Source of the DNA: an uncultured Christensenella sp. | Lineage (GTDB): Bacteria > Bacillota > Clostridia > Christensenellales > Borkfalkiaceae | Length of the DNA: 22,610 bases | Direction: 5' to 3' | Assembly (NCBI GenBank): GCA_910586365.1 | Contig: CAJUGP010000017.1 | Location: 10,574-33,183 of the forward strand | Shown here: piece by piece, positions 1 through 6,526 of the stretch | Numbering within the stretch: the first letter of the stretch is position 1 | Layout: every line of letters starts with the position of its first letter | Made by a program: the position numbers and the translations under genes | The notes under the pieces: model-generated | Told to the model about the DNA's origin: nothing | Seen by the model: the letters and a program-made list of their open reading frames with translations, nothing else | The model's database searches: none

Positions 1-341
1 TGTCCGAGTCCGACGGGGCATAAAAATCCGCAAACCGTGCGCCCCAAAATCAAACCCAACAGAATGATAATGCCGAACACATAGGCGGGCGCGCGCGTTC
101 CCGACGCCGCCAACGCGTTTTGCAGCGCACCCAAAGGACAGGCGCCCACCGCCCCCGGACAGGAATAACAGTTTAAGCCGGGCACGCACATGAATTTCGT
201 TGCGCCCTGATAGATATCGCCCGCAAGAAAGCCTTTTATGTTTGCGTTGTAAAGCAAAGCGGCGTAAACTTGAATGAGTTTGCGCTTGGAAGGTTTGTGC
301 CGCTTAAACCAATCTTTTATTTTGGAAAAAAATTTCTTCAT
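1..341 (-). CDS. Membrane 4Fe-4S binding protein, 3' end cut by window edge
   Basis: Translating back from the ATG at 341 gives 113 residues before the window ends, so the C-terminus is missing. The protein starts with a basic, probably cytoplasmic segment. A cysteine cluster follows, with C52, C58, C61 and C68 in a CVPGLNCYSCPGAVGACPLG context. A membrane helix lies at about residues 86-100, then a GRTVCGFLCPVG motif. The RxxCGxxCPxG signature and the upstream cysteines are typical of NapH/NosR-like membrane ferredoxins, which pass electrons between membrane carriers and a partner enzyme. The start lies 3 nt after the stop of the upstream membrane protein, so the two are almost certainly co-transcribed and probably translationally coupled. 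The electron donor and acceptor are not visible here. The family call is good; the exact role is unknown. Confidence 0.75.
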   Translation of the reverse strand, partial: MKKFFSKIKDWFKRHKPSKRKLIQVYAALLYNANIKGFLAGDIYQGATKFMCVPGLNCYSCPGAVGACPLGALQNALAASGTRAPAYVFGIIILLGLILGRTVCGFLCPVGLG

Positions 342-344
342 GAA

Positions 345-1151
345 TTAACCGATCCCGATACATTCGGTGCAAATCTCGATCGCTTTTTTCAAAACGTCGT
401 CCGCGCCGCCGTTAAAAATACCCCACACCAGCAAGGCGACGCCGAGGACGGCGACGGCGATCCTCACGCCGAGTATGACGCGCCCCTCGTATTGTTGCAA
501 AGCCGCCGCGCTCTGTTGTTCTTGCACATACGGTTTTCCGCCGAACGCAAACAGATTTTTGAGATAAGGAAGCGCCCGTTTCGCGCATTCGCGTTCGACG
601 ATTGCCGCCGCGATACAGCATAAAAATCCGATTGCGATACAGGGCAGCGCCAACTTCGCCATATTTAAGACGGCGGCGTTATATTCCGTCGTCTCGAAAT
701 GGGTGGGATCAAACACGTAGCACAGAACGGTTACGCCGAGCGCCACGCAAACCGCCGCGCATATGCACCAGACAAGCAAACGGATTTTTTCCGCCTTCGC
801 CACATGCGACAAATTTTTACGAAATTCGTCGCCCTCGCCCTGCGGAATGCGCGCTTTCAACCGCGCAAACGTCTTTTCGGGAACGGATTTATGCGTCTTT
901 CTCTCTTTCACGGGCATGACGACGGAGAGAACAAAACCCGCGATCACCGCCGCAACCCAAACGCAGAACACGATAAGGCAGGGAAACATATGCGCGTTTA
1001 AGCCTTCGCGCGTAAAAATCTGCTCGCCAGCTTCCGCGCTGAAATATACGTCGCTTACCGCGGCAAGAAACGCGATCCCCAGCGCAACGGTGAACGCGCT
1101 TAAAAAAATGCCGTACCAAAATCGCACGTTTCTGATTGTCCGTTCGGTCAT
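345..1151 (-). CDS. Multi-pass membrane protein with C-terminal CxxC tail (CD1871A-like end)
   Basis: This 268-residue protein has about five hydrophobic segments, near residues 11-33, 55-79, 124-147, 165-185 and 225-247. It ends with a short tail containing CTECIGIG, with C261 and C264 only a few residues from the C-terminus. From memory, this last portion (hydrophobic helix, KKAIEIC, CxxC, IGIG) resembles the small clostridial CD1871A-type CXXC proteins, which are usually separate short proteins often found near 4Fe-4S membrane proteins. Here the tail ends a much longer membrane protein. The gene starts at ATG 1151 behind a very good AAGGAGGG site (1156-1163) and lies directly upstream of the 4Fe-4S protein. 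Together they suggest a membrane redox or thiol-disulfide module. No catalytic domain is recognisable, so the function is inferred from the tail and the neighbour only. Confidence 0.7.
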   Translation of the reverse strand: MTERTIRNVRFWYGIFLSAFTVALGIAFLAAVSDVYFSAEAGEQIFTREGLNAHMFPCLIVFCVWVAAVIAGFVLSVVMPVKERKTHKSVPEKTFARLKARIPQGEGDEFRKNLSHVAKAEKIRLLVWCICAAVCVALGVTVLCYVFDPTHFETTEYNAAVLNMAKLALPCIAIGFLCCIAAAIVERECAKRALPYLKNLFAFGGKPYVQEQQSAAALQQYEGRVILGVRIAVAVLGVALLVWGIFNGGADDVLKKAIEICTECIGIG

Positions 1152-1186
1152 AACGCCCTCCTTGCCGCCTTATTATAATATCGTAC

Positions 1187-1246
1187 GCGCCGCCGTTTTT
1201 CTCAAAACTTGAATACGGCGCTCGAAAATCCTTGCAAGCAAGTTTT
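1187..1246 (-). other. Leader RNA with interleaved inverted repeats
   Basis: The untranslated leader of the CxxC membrane protein gene is about 95 nt. It contains an 8-bp perfect inverted repeat (1204-1211 with 1239-1246) and a 6-bp GC-rich one (1187-1192 with 1216-1221). The arms interleave in the order A5', B5', A3', B3', which allows either a pseudoknot or two alternative helices. It does not cover the ribosome site at 1156-1163. Helix A is AU-rich, so this may be chance. Confidence 0.25.
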
Positions 1247-1255
1247 TTCGTTTGT

Positions 1256-1284
1256 ATTATAGCACACGCGCCGCACACCGTCAA
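1256..1284 (-). promoter_or_regulatory. Sigma-A promoter for the CxxC/4Fe-4S gene pair
   Basis: On the minus strand a -35 TTGACG (1279-1284) is followed by a 17-bp spacer and a perfect -10 TATAAT (1256-1261). Transcription would begin near 1249, giving a leader of about 95 nt before the ATG at 1151. It stands back to back with the cyuA promoter, with about 42 bp between the two -35 elements. Confidence 0.8.
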
Positions 1285-1326
1285 GTATTTCCGTTTGACA
1301 AAATTCCCCTTCCTTTTCGCGAACCC

Positions 1327-1355
1327 TTGACAAATTCCGCAAAAAGAGGTATGCT
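1327..1355 (+). promoter_or_regulatory. Sigma-A promoter for the cysteine desulfidase gene
   Basis: A consensus -35 TTGACA (1327-1332), a 17-bp spacer and a -10 TATGCT (1350-1355) predict a start near 1362, so the leader is only about 20 nt. A second TTGACA at 1295-1300 has no usable -10 at the right distance. Confidence 0.75.
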
Positions 1356-1382
1356 GTTGTTATCCGAAACAAAAGAGTTACT

Positions 1383-2648
1383 ATGGACAGAACCTTATAC
1401 GAAAACTACGTCGCCATTCTCGAAAACGAACTGCTGCCTGCAATGGGCTGCACCGAGCCGATCGCCGTCGCCTACTGTGCCGCGCTCGCGCGAAAAACGC
1501 TCGGATGCCTGCCCGAACGCGTACAAATTTCGGTAAGCGGCAATATCCTCAAAAATGTAAAAAGCGTCGTTGTGCCTAACACGGGCGGACTGCGCGGAAT
1601 CGCCGCCGCGGCAGCCGCGGGCATCGTTGCGGGCGACGCCGATAAAAAACTCGAAGTGCTCTCGCACGTGAACGAACAGGATAAAGAGCGCATTCAATCG
1701 TACTGCGCGCAAGCGCAGATTTCCGTCACGCAGGCGCACACGGGGTGCATTTTCGATATCGGCATACGCGCGTTCGCCCAATGCGGCGAAGCGTACGTAC
1801 GCATCGCGGGGCATCATACCAACGTCGTAAAAATCGAACGCAACGGCGAAGTCCTCTTCGATTGCGAAACGCCCGAAGAAGATTGCTGCGTTTACAAAGG
1901 GCTGAGCGTGGAAAACATCGTTGCGTTTGCAAATGAATTAGACGTAAACGACGTGAAAGAAATCCTCGAAAGACAGATTGCCTACAATACGGCGATCGCC
2001 GAGGAAGGGTTGAAAAACGACTACGGCGCGCGGATCGGCAAAGTCCTGCTTTCCTCGTTCGGAAACGACGTGCACAACCTTGCCAAAGCGACGGCTGCCG
2101 CAGGGAGCGACGCGCGCATGAACGGCTGTTCTCTGCCCGTCGTCATCGTTTCGGGCAGCGGAAATCAGGGCATGACGGCTTCCCTGCCCGTCGTCGTCTA
2201 CGCGCGGCATTTGGGTGTTCCGCACGAAAAACTGCTGCGCGCGCTCGCCCTTTCCGACCTCATCACAATTCATCTGAAAGCGGGGATCGGCAGACTTTCG
2301 GCATTTTGCGGCGCGGTGAGCGCAGGCTGCGGCGCAGGCGCGGGCATATGCTATTTATACGGCGGTGGATACGACGAAATCGCCCATACCCTCGTCAACG
2401 CGTTGGCGATCGATTCCGGCATCGTATGCGACGGCGCAAAATCGAGCTGCGCGGCGAAAATCGCTTCCGCCGTCGAAGCGGGTTTGGTGGGAATGGAAAT
2501 GTACCGCCACGGATCGCAATTCCACGGCGGCGACGGCATTTTGGAACGCGGCGTGGAAAACACCATCGAGAACGTGGGCGACCTCGCACGCAAAGGCATG
2601 CGAGAAACCGACGAAGAGATCATTCGGCTGATGATCAAATCCATTTGA
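1383..2648 (+). CDS. cyuA: L-cysteine desulfidase, CyuA/YhaM (UPF0597) family
   Basis: This 421-residue soluble protein has the usual length for the CyuA/YhaM family, which cleaves L-cysteine to pyruvate, ammonia and sulfide using an oxygen-labile [4Fe-4S] cluster. The N-terminal MGCTEPIAVAY motif carries C23. Later motifs SAFCGAVSAGCGAG (C309, C316) and GIVCDGAKSSC (C349, C356) supply further cysteines. From memory, the archaeal enzyme MJ1025 uses three ligands whose last two are 40 residues apart. C309 and C349 have that same spacing, so C23, C309 and C349 are the likely ligands. The gene stands alone between its own promoter and a strong terminator, divergent from the redox pair and convergent with the peptide transporter operon. 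The ribosome site (AAAGAG) is weak. No cysteine permease or regulator gene is adjacent. Related family members may act on other substrates. Confidence 0.85.
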   Translation: MDRTLYENYVAILENELLPAMGCTEPIAVAYCAALARKTLGCLPERVQISVSGNILKNVKSVVVPNTGGLRGIAAAAAAGIVAGDADKKLEVLSHVNEQDKERIQSYCAQAQISVTQAHTGCIFDIGIRAFAQCGEAYVRIAGHHTNVVKIERNGEVLFDCETPEEDCCVYKGLSVENIVAFANELDVNDVKEILERQIAYNTAIAEEGLKNDYGARIGKVLLSSFGNDVHNLAKATAAAGSDARMNGCSLPVVIVSGSGNQGMTASLPVVVYARHLGVPHEKLLRALALSDLITIHLKAGIGRLSAFCGAVSAGCGAGAGICYLYGGGYDEIAHTLVNALAIDSGIVCDGAKSSCAAKIASAVEAGLVGMEMYRHGSQFHGGDGILERGVENTIENVGDLARKGMRETDEEIIRLMIKSI

Positions 2649-2652
2649 ACGA

Positions 2653-2683
2653 AAAAAAATCCCTGTTTTACAGGGATTTTTTT
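2653..2683. terminator. Bidirectional intrinsic terminator
   Basis: A 13-bp perfect inverted repeat (AAAAAAATCCCTG, loop TTTTA, CAGGGATTTTTTT) lies just after the cyuA stop. It has a T-run in both directions, so it can end transcription of cyuA and of the convergent opp operon. The stop codon of the last opp-operon gene lies in its outer arm. Confidence 0.92.
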
Positions 2684-2942
2684 ATATCAGCCAAAAATAC
2701 ATCAGCAATCCGACGAGCGCAAAGCAACCCAGCACGATCAAGAGACGCGGCAGCATGACGATAAAAAACGCGCGGATCATGGCGTTGCGCTCCTTGCGCG
2801 TGATATCGCTTTTAACCCTCTTTCGGTTGCGTTTGCGTTCGTGCCCCGGAAAAAACCCGCGACTCATGGAAGGAATTTCTTCCCCCGTCATGGGTGCGAT
2901 CGTTCTGCCGTCGTCCACCCATTTTTCCTTTTTCTTTTTCAC
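2682..2942 (-). CDS. Small single-pass membrane protein at the end of the opp operon
   Basis: I place the start at GTG 2942. It lies 2 nt after the oppF stop and has an AGGA site 6 nt upstream, giving 86 residues. An ATG at 2978 would add 12 residues inside oppF and has no comparable ribosome site. The protein begins with a lysine-rich segment, followed by WVDDGRTIAPMTG, GFFPGHERKRNRKR and a basic region. It ends with one membrane helix at about residues 57-85, so most of the chain should be cytoplasmic by the positive-inside rule. I do not recognise a named family. Tight coupling to oppF suggests a partner of the transporter or a small stability factor, but that is inference. The stop codon lies inside the terminator stem. 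Confidence 0.7.
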   Translation of the reverse strand: MKKKKEKWVDDGRTIAPMTGEEIPSMSRGFFPGHERKRNRKRVKSDITRKERNAMIRAFFIVMLPRLLIVLGCFALVGLLMYFWLI

Positions 2943-2944
2943 CG

Positions 2945-3988
2945 TTATTCCTGCGGATACAAATGGCACGCCACGCAATGTCCGTTCCCGTAATCTTTAT
3001 AAACAGGCTCCACCGCTTTGCAAACGGGCATGCACTGACTGCAACGGGTATGGAATTTGCAGCCCGAAGGCGGATTGGCGGGCGAAGGAATATCGCCCTG
3101 CAAAATGACGCGGTTCATCTTGTAATCGGGATCGGGCACGGGCACCGCCGAGAACAGCGCCTGCGTGTAAGGGTGCATGGGGTGATCGAACAGATCTTCC
3201 TTTTTGCCGTACTCCACCATATTGCCCAAATACATGACGCCAACTTCATCGGAAATATGTTCGACGACGGACAAATCGTGCGAAATGAAGATATAGGCAA
3301 GGTTATCCCGTTCCTGCAAATCCTTGAACAGGTTGATGACCTGCGCTTGAATGGAAACGTCGAGCGCGGAAACGGGTTCGTCGCAAATGACAAGCTTCGG
3401 TTTGAGCGCCAACGCCTTGGCAATGCAGATACGCTGCCGCTGTCCGCCCGAAAATTCATGCGGATACCGCTCGAAATAATGCGTTTGCAAACCGCATTTT
3501 TTCATGACGTCGAGAATATAAGCCTTATATTCCGAGGGCGGCACGATTTTGTGCACGCGCACCGCCTCGCCGATCAGCTCGCCCACCGTAAGACGGGGAG
3601 AAAGCGACGCATACGGATCTTGGAAAATCATCTGAAAATTCGGGCGCACTTTGCGCAGACTTTCGCCTTTCAGATGCGCGATGTCCTGCCCTTCAAACAA
3701 AATTTCGCCGTCGGTTACGTCGTAAAGGCGCAGAACGGTGCGCCCCATCGTCGTTTTTCCGCAACCCGACTCGCCTACGATGCCCACCGTTTTGCCGTAA
3801 TCGACTTGAAACGAAACGCCGTCGACGGCTTTCAGATAAACGCTGTTTTCCTTCTTTAAGGCTTTTTTGATCGGGAAGTACTTTTTCAGATTTTTCACCT
3901 GCAAAAGCGGCGGACGAACGACCGTCTTGTTTTCGGTCGGCGTTTTCTCTACCGCGGGAACGCCCGTTTCCTGCACGTCTTGTTTCAT
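2945..3988 (-). CDS. oppF: Oligopeptide ABC transporter ATPase OppF
   Basis: This 347-residue cytoplasmic ATPase powers peptide import together with OppD. All ABC motifs are intact: Walker A GESGCGKT (72-79), Q-loop Q123, signature FSGGQRQR (179-186), Walker B LVICDEP with E204, and H-loop H237. The Opp/Dpp C-terminal domain (MHPYTQALFSAVPVPDP, then GDIPSPANPPSGC) follows. It has six cysteines, C310, C316, C319, C323, C338 and C341, a pattern fitting an Fe-S cluster or metal site. The ATG overlaps the oppD stop by 4 nt (ATGA) and follows an excellent AAAGGAGGAAG site, so translation is coupled. The length is near normal. Opp and Dpp ATPases cannot be separated from sequence alone. Confidence 0.92.
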   Translation of the reverse strand: MKQDVQETGVPAVEKTPTENKTVVRPPLLQVKNLKKYFPIKKALKKENSVYLKAVDGVSFQVDYGKTVGIVGESGCGKTTMGRTVLRLYDVTDGEILFEGQDIAHLKGESLRKVRPNFQMIFQDPYASLSPRLTVGELIGEAVRVHKIVPPSEYKAYILDVMKKCGLQTHYFERYPHEFSGGQRQRICIAKALALKPKLVICDEPVSALDVSIQAQVINLFKDLQERDNLAYIFISHDLSVVEHISDEVGVMYLGNMVEYGKKEDLFDHPMHPYTQALFSAVPVPDPDYKMNRVILQGDIPSPANPPSGCKFHTRCSQCMPVCKAVEPVYKDYGNGHCVACHLYPQE

Positions 3989-5409
3989 ACTTCCTCCTTT
4001 GCGCCGTAAAGGTGGCAGGCGACTTTATGCGTGGGAGATACCTGCACGTAATGGGGATAATCGCCCTTGCATTTTTCGCAGCGCATGTTGCAGCGGTCGA
4101 TAAAGTAACAGGTCGAAGGCATGTTGATGGGGTTGGGCACGTTTCCGGGAATGGAATACAGCCTGTCCACCTTGCGCCGCACGACGGGTTTGCTCTTCTG
4201 CAAGCCGATCGTATAAGGGTGAAGCGGATTTTTGAAAATCTCCTGCACCGTACCCATTTCGACGATCCGCCCCGCGTACATGACGACGACGTAATCGACC
4301 ATCTCCGCGATCACGCCCAAGTCGTGCGTGATCAGCATGATCGAGCCGTTGATTTTCTGTTTGATATCGCGCAGCAATTCGAGGATCTGCGCTTGAATAG
4401 TCACGTCTAACGCCGTGGTCGGCTCGTCCGCGATGATCAGCTTGGGATTGCAGCACAGCGCCATGGCGATCATGACGCGTTGACGCATACCGCCCGAAAG
4501 CTGGTGCGGATACGATTTATAAACGTGTTCGGGCATGGCGATGCCGACGAGTTCGAGCATCTCGATACTGCGCGCCTTCGCCGATTCCTTCGTTGCGCCG
4601 TTGGCGTGCAAAAGCGAAACCTCGTCGAGCTGATACCCGATCGTAAACACGGGATTGAGCGAGGTCATCGGCTCTTGGAAGATCATGGCGATCTCGCGCC
4701 CGCGGATCGAGGTCATGGCGGAAATCGGCATTTTCGCAATGTCGACGACTTCCTCTTTTTCGTCGTATTTTTTCAGCAAACGGGGCTTGCCGCGCTTATC
4801 GAGCACGCGCTCCATAACGGGATTGCCCGCTTCGTCTACGACGGTGCGTCCCTCTGCGTCTTTTTTCTCCGCCATCAAATATTCCGTGCCGACCTGCGTA
4901 CGCGACGTAGTGCGGAAGCGAATGCTGCCGCTCACGATCTGCCCCATCGGTCCTTGCACGAGCTGCATGAGCGAAAGGCTCGTAACCGATTTGCCGCAGC
5001 CGCTTTCGCCGACGACGCCGACGGTAGAACCCTGCGGTATGGCGAACGTAACGCCGTTCACGGCTTTGACGACGCCGTTATCAGTATAAAAATAGGTGTG
5101 CAGATCATCAAATTCGACGATATTCTTATCGTCTTTCATCTGCGTGAGATAATCCTCGCGCTTGTACGCGGCGCGCTGTTTTTGCAGCTCGCGGATCGTT
5201 CTGCGGTTCTGTTTGGCAATATTGCGCGATTCTTTGCCCGAAATATAATTGCCGTCTTTTGCCCGATCGCGGAAGAGCTTGCCCTTTACGAGCACGACTT
5301 TATCCGCAACCCACGTTTTCAGCGAAAATTTCGGTTTTTGGGGTTCCGCCGCAGGCTGCGCCCCGGGCGCAGATTCTTCCGTTACTTGTTTCTTTTCTTC
5401 TTCGCTCAC
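3985..5409 (-). CDS. oppD: Oligopeptide ABC transporter ATPase OppD, with extra segments
   Basis: This 474-residue ATPase is about 130 residues longer than typical OppD. It carries Walker A GESGCGKS (134-141), Q-loop Q245, signature LSGGMRQR (304-311), Walker B KLIIADEP with E329, and H362. The extra length is a charged N-terminal extension of about 95 residues and an insertion of about 60 residues (roughly 165-228) between Walker A and the Q-loop. The insertion is rich in K, E, D and R. The C-terminal domain has C434, C440, C444, C447 and C465, as in Opp ATPases proposed to bind Fe-S clusters. The start is a GTG at 5409, supported by GAGGAGG (5416-5422) directly upstream; it lies 3 nt after the oppC stop. 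It pairs with OppF in the same operon. Confidence 0.92.
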   Translation of the reverse strand: MSEEEKKQVTEESAPGAQPAAEPQKPKFSLKTWVADKVVLVKGKLFRDRAKDGNYISGKESRNIAKQNRRTIRELQKQRAAYKREDYLTQMKDDKNIVEFDDLHTYFYTDNGVVKAVNGVTFAIPQGSTVGVVGESGCGKSVTSLSLMQLVQGPMGQIVSGSIRFRTTSRTQVGTEYLMAEKKDAEGRTVVDEAGNPVMERVLDKRGKPRLLKKYDEKEEVVDIAKMPISAMTSIRGREIAMIFQEPMTSLNPVFTIGYQLDEVSLLHANGATKESAKARSIEMLELVGIAMPEHVYKSYPHQLSGGMRQRVMIAMALCCNPKLIIADEPTTALDVTIQAQILELLRDIKQKINGSIMLITHDLGVIAEMVDYVVVMYAGRIVEMGTVQEIFKNPLHPYTIGLQKSKPVVRRKVDRLYSIPGNVPNPINMPSTCYFIDRCNMRCEKCKGDYPHYVQVSPTHKVACHLYGAKEEV

Positions 5410-5412
5410 GGC

Positions 5413-6516
5413 TTACCTCCTCGATTTCGGGTCGAACGCGTCCCGAAGTCCGTCGCCAATGAAGTTGAACGCAAGCACGGCGAGCACGATGCAGATGCCG
5501 GGAGCGATCCACAAGTTGGGGTATTTCGTTAAAATCGTGTTGTTTGCCGCGCCGCTTATCATGTTGCCCCAGGTAGCGTACGCTTTGGGAAGCCCGATAT
5601 TGAGGTATCCGAGCGTCGCTTCGGTCAGAATAATGCTGCCTAAGCCAAGCGTCATGGTGACGATCAGCTGAGGAATGACGTTCGGAATAAGATGCTTGAA
5701 AATTTTACGCCACACGGGCAGACCGCTCGCCTCGGCGGAGATCATGAAATCCTGCTCGCGCAGCGAGAGGATTTGTCCGCGTACGAGCCGCGCCGTACCC
5801 GCCCAACCGAACAGCGTCAGCATTGCCATGAGGATATACAGCGCAGGCGGTCCTTCGATATTGAGTTCGCGCAGCGCCACGCCCGCAATCATGAGCATGG
5901 GCATCGTGGGCACGCATTGGAACACGTCGACGATACGCATGATCAACTGATCGACCCATTTGCCGAAATACCCCGCCAAACCGCCGAGCAGCACGCCGAG
6001 CAGCGTTTCCAATATGATGACGACAAACCCCACCGTAAGCGAAATCCTGCCGCCGTACATTAAACGCGAAAACACGTCGAAGCCTAAGTCGTCGGTGCCG
6101 AGCCAGTGCGTGGGCGACGACGGCAGATACACCGTCCGCGCCGAGTAGGTCACGACGTATACGGTGACCGTTTCGCCGTCGATTTCCGTCTGAATTTCCT
6201 TCGTGTACTCTTCTACGATCGGGTGATCGATATCCTTCTCCTGTTCGCCCCAAACGCAGGGCAGAAAGCGGAACGCCGGTCCTAAAAAGGAAAACAGAAA
6301 CAGCGCTACGAGAATGATCAAACCCGTTACCGAAAGCTTGGAACGGAAAAAGCGTTTTAACACAATGCGCGCGGGGCTGAGCGTCCGCATGGACGCCGCC
6401 TCGATTGCAGACATTTCCTCTTCCTGTACGGGCTGCGCCTGCGCGATCTCCGTTTCCGCGGCAGGTTGCGCCGTGACGGGAAGCTCTTTTTCCTGATCGT
6501 TGGTCTTTTTACTCAT
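5413..6516 (-). CDS. oppC: Oligopeptide ABC transporter permease OppC
   Basis: This 367-residue inner-membrane permease starts with an acidic, Q/E/P/A-rich cytoplasmic tail of about 45 residues. TM1 follows (about 61-82), then the OppC_N-type region and the transport core. The coupling (EAA) loop AEASGLPVWRKIFKHLIPNVIP lies near 261-282. The extracytoplasmic loop after TM1 contains an extra segment of about 45 residues (roughly 88-134), rich in acidic and beta-prone residues, ahead of HWLGTDDLGFDVFSRL. The usual GTDxxGRD motif reads GTDDLGFD here, with F146 in place of Arg. The start at ATG 6516 has an AAGGAGAG site. The gene lies 10 nt after oppB and should form the permease heterodimer with it. 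Confidence 0.92.
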   Translation of the reverse strand: MSKKTNDQEKELPVTAQPAAETEIAQAQPVQEEEMSAIEAASMRTLSPARIVLKRFFRSKLSVTGLIILVALFLFSFLGPAFRFLPCVWGEQEKDIDHPIVEEYTKEIQTEIDGETVTVYVVTYSARTVYLPSSPTHWLGTDDLGFDVFSRLMYGGRISLTVGFVVIILETLLGVLLGGLAGYFGKWVDQLIMRIVDVFQCVPTMPMLMIAGVALRELNIEGPPALYILMAMLTLFGWAGTARLVRGQILSLREQDFMISAEASGLPVWRKIFKHLIPNVIPQLIVTMTLGLGSIILTEATLGYLNIGLPKAYATWGNMISGAANNTILTKYPNLWIAPGICIVLAVLAFNFIGDGLRDAFDPKSRR

Positions 6517-6526
6517 GCCGCTCTCC

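Noticed and set aside
1295..1300. Second TTGACA upstream of cyuA
   Set aside because: The sequence 17 bp downstream (near 1318) is GC-containing and not -10-like; the 1327-1355 promoter is far better.
1472..1936. Minus-strand and alternate-frame short ORFs inside cyuA
   Set aside because: They overlap a well-conserved enzyme and have low-complexity Arg-rich products.
2943..2978. ATG start 36 nt upstream for the small membrane protein
   Set aside because: It lies inside oppF without a good ribosome site, whereas GTG 2942 has AGGA at 6 nt and follows the oppF stop.
2894..5532. Plus-strand frames of 321 and 350 codons opposite oppF and oppD
   Set aside because: The opposite strand encodes complete ABC ATPases with every motif. 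These frames contain no motif of their own.
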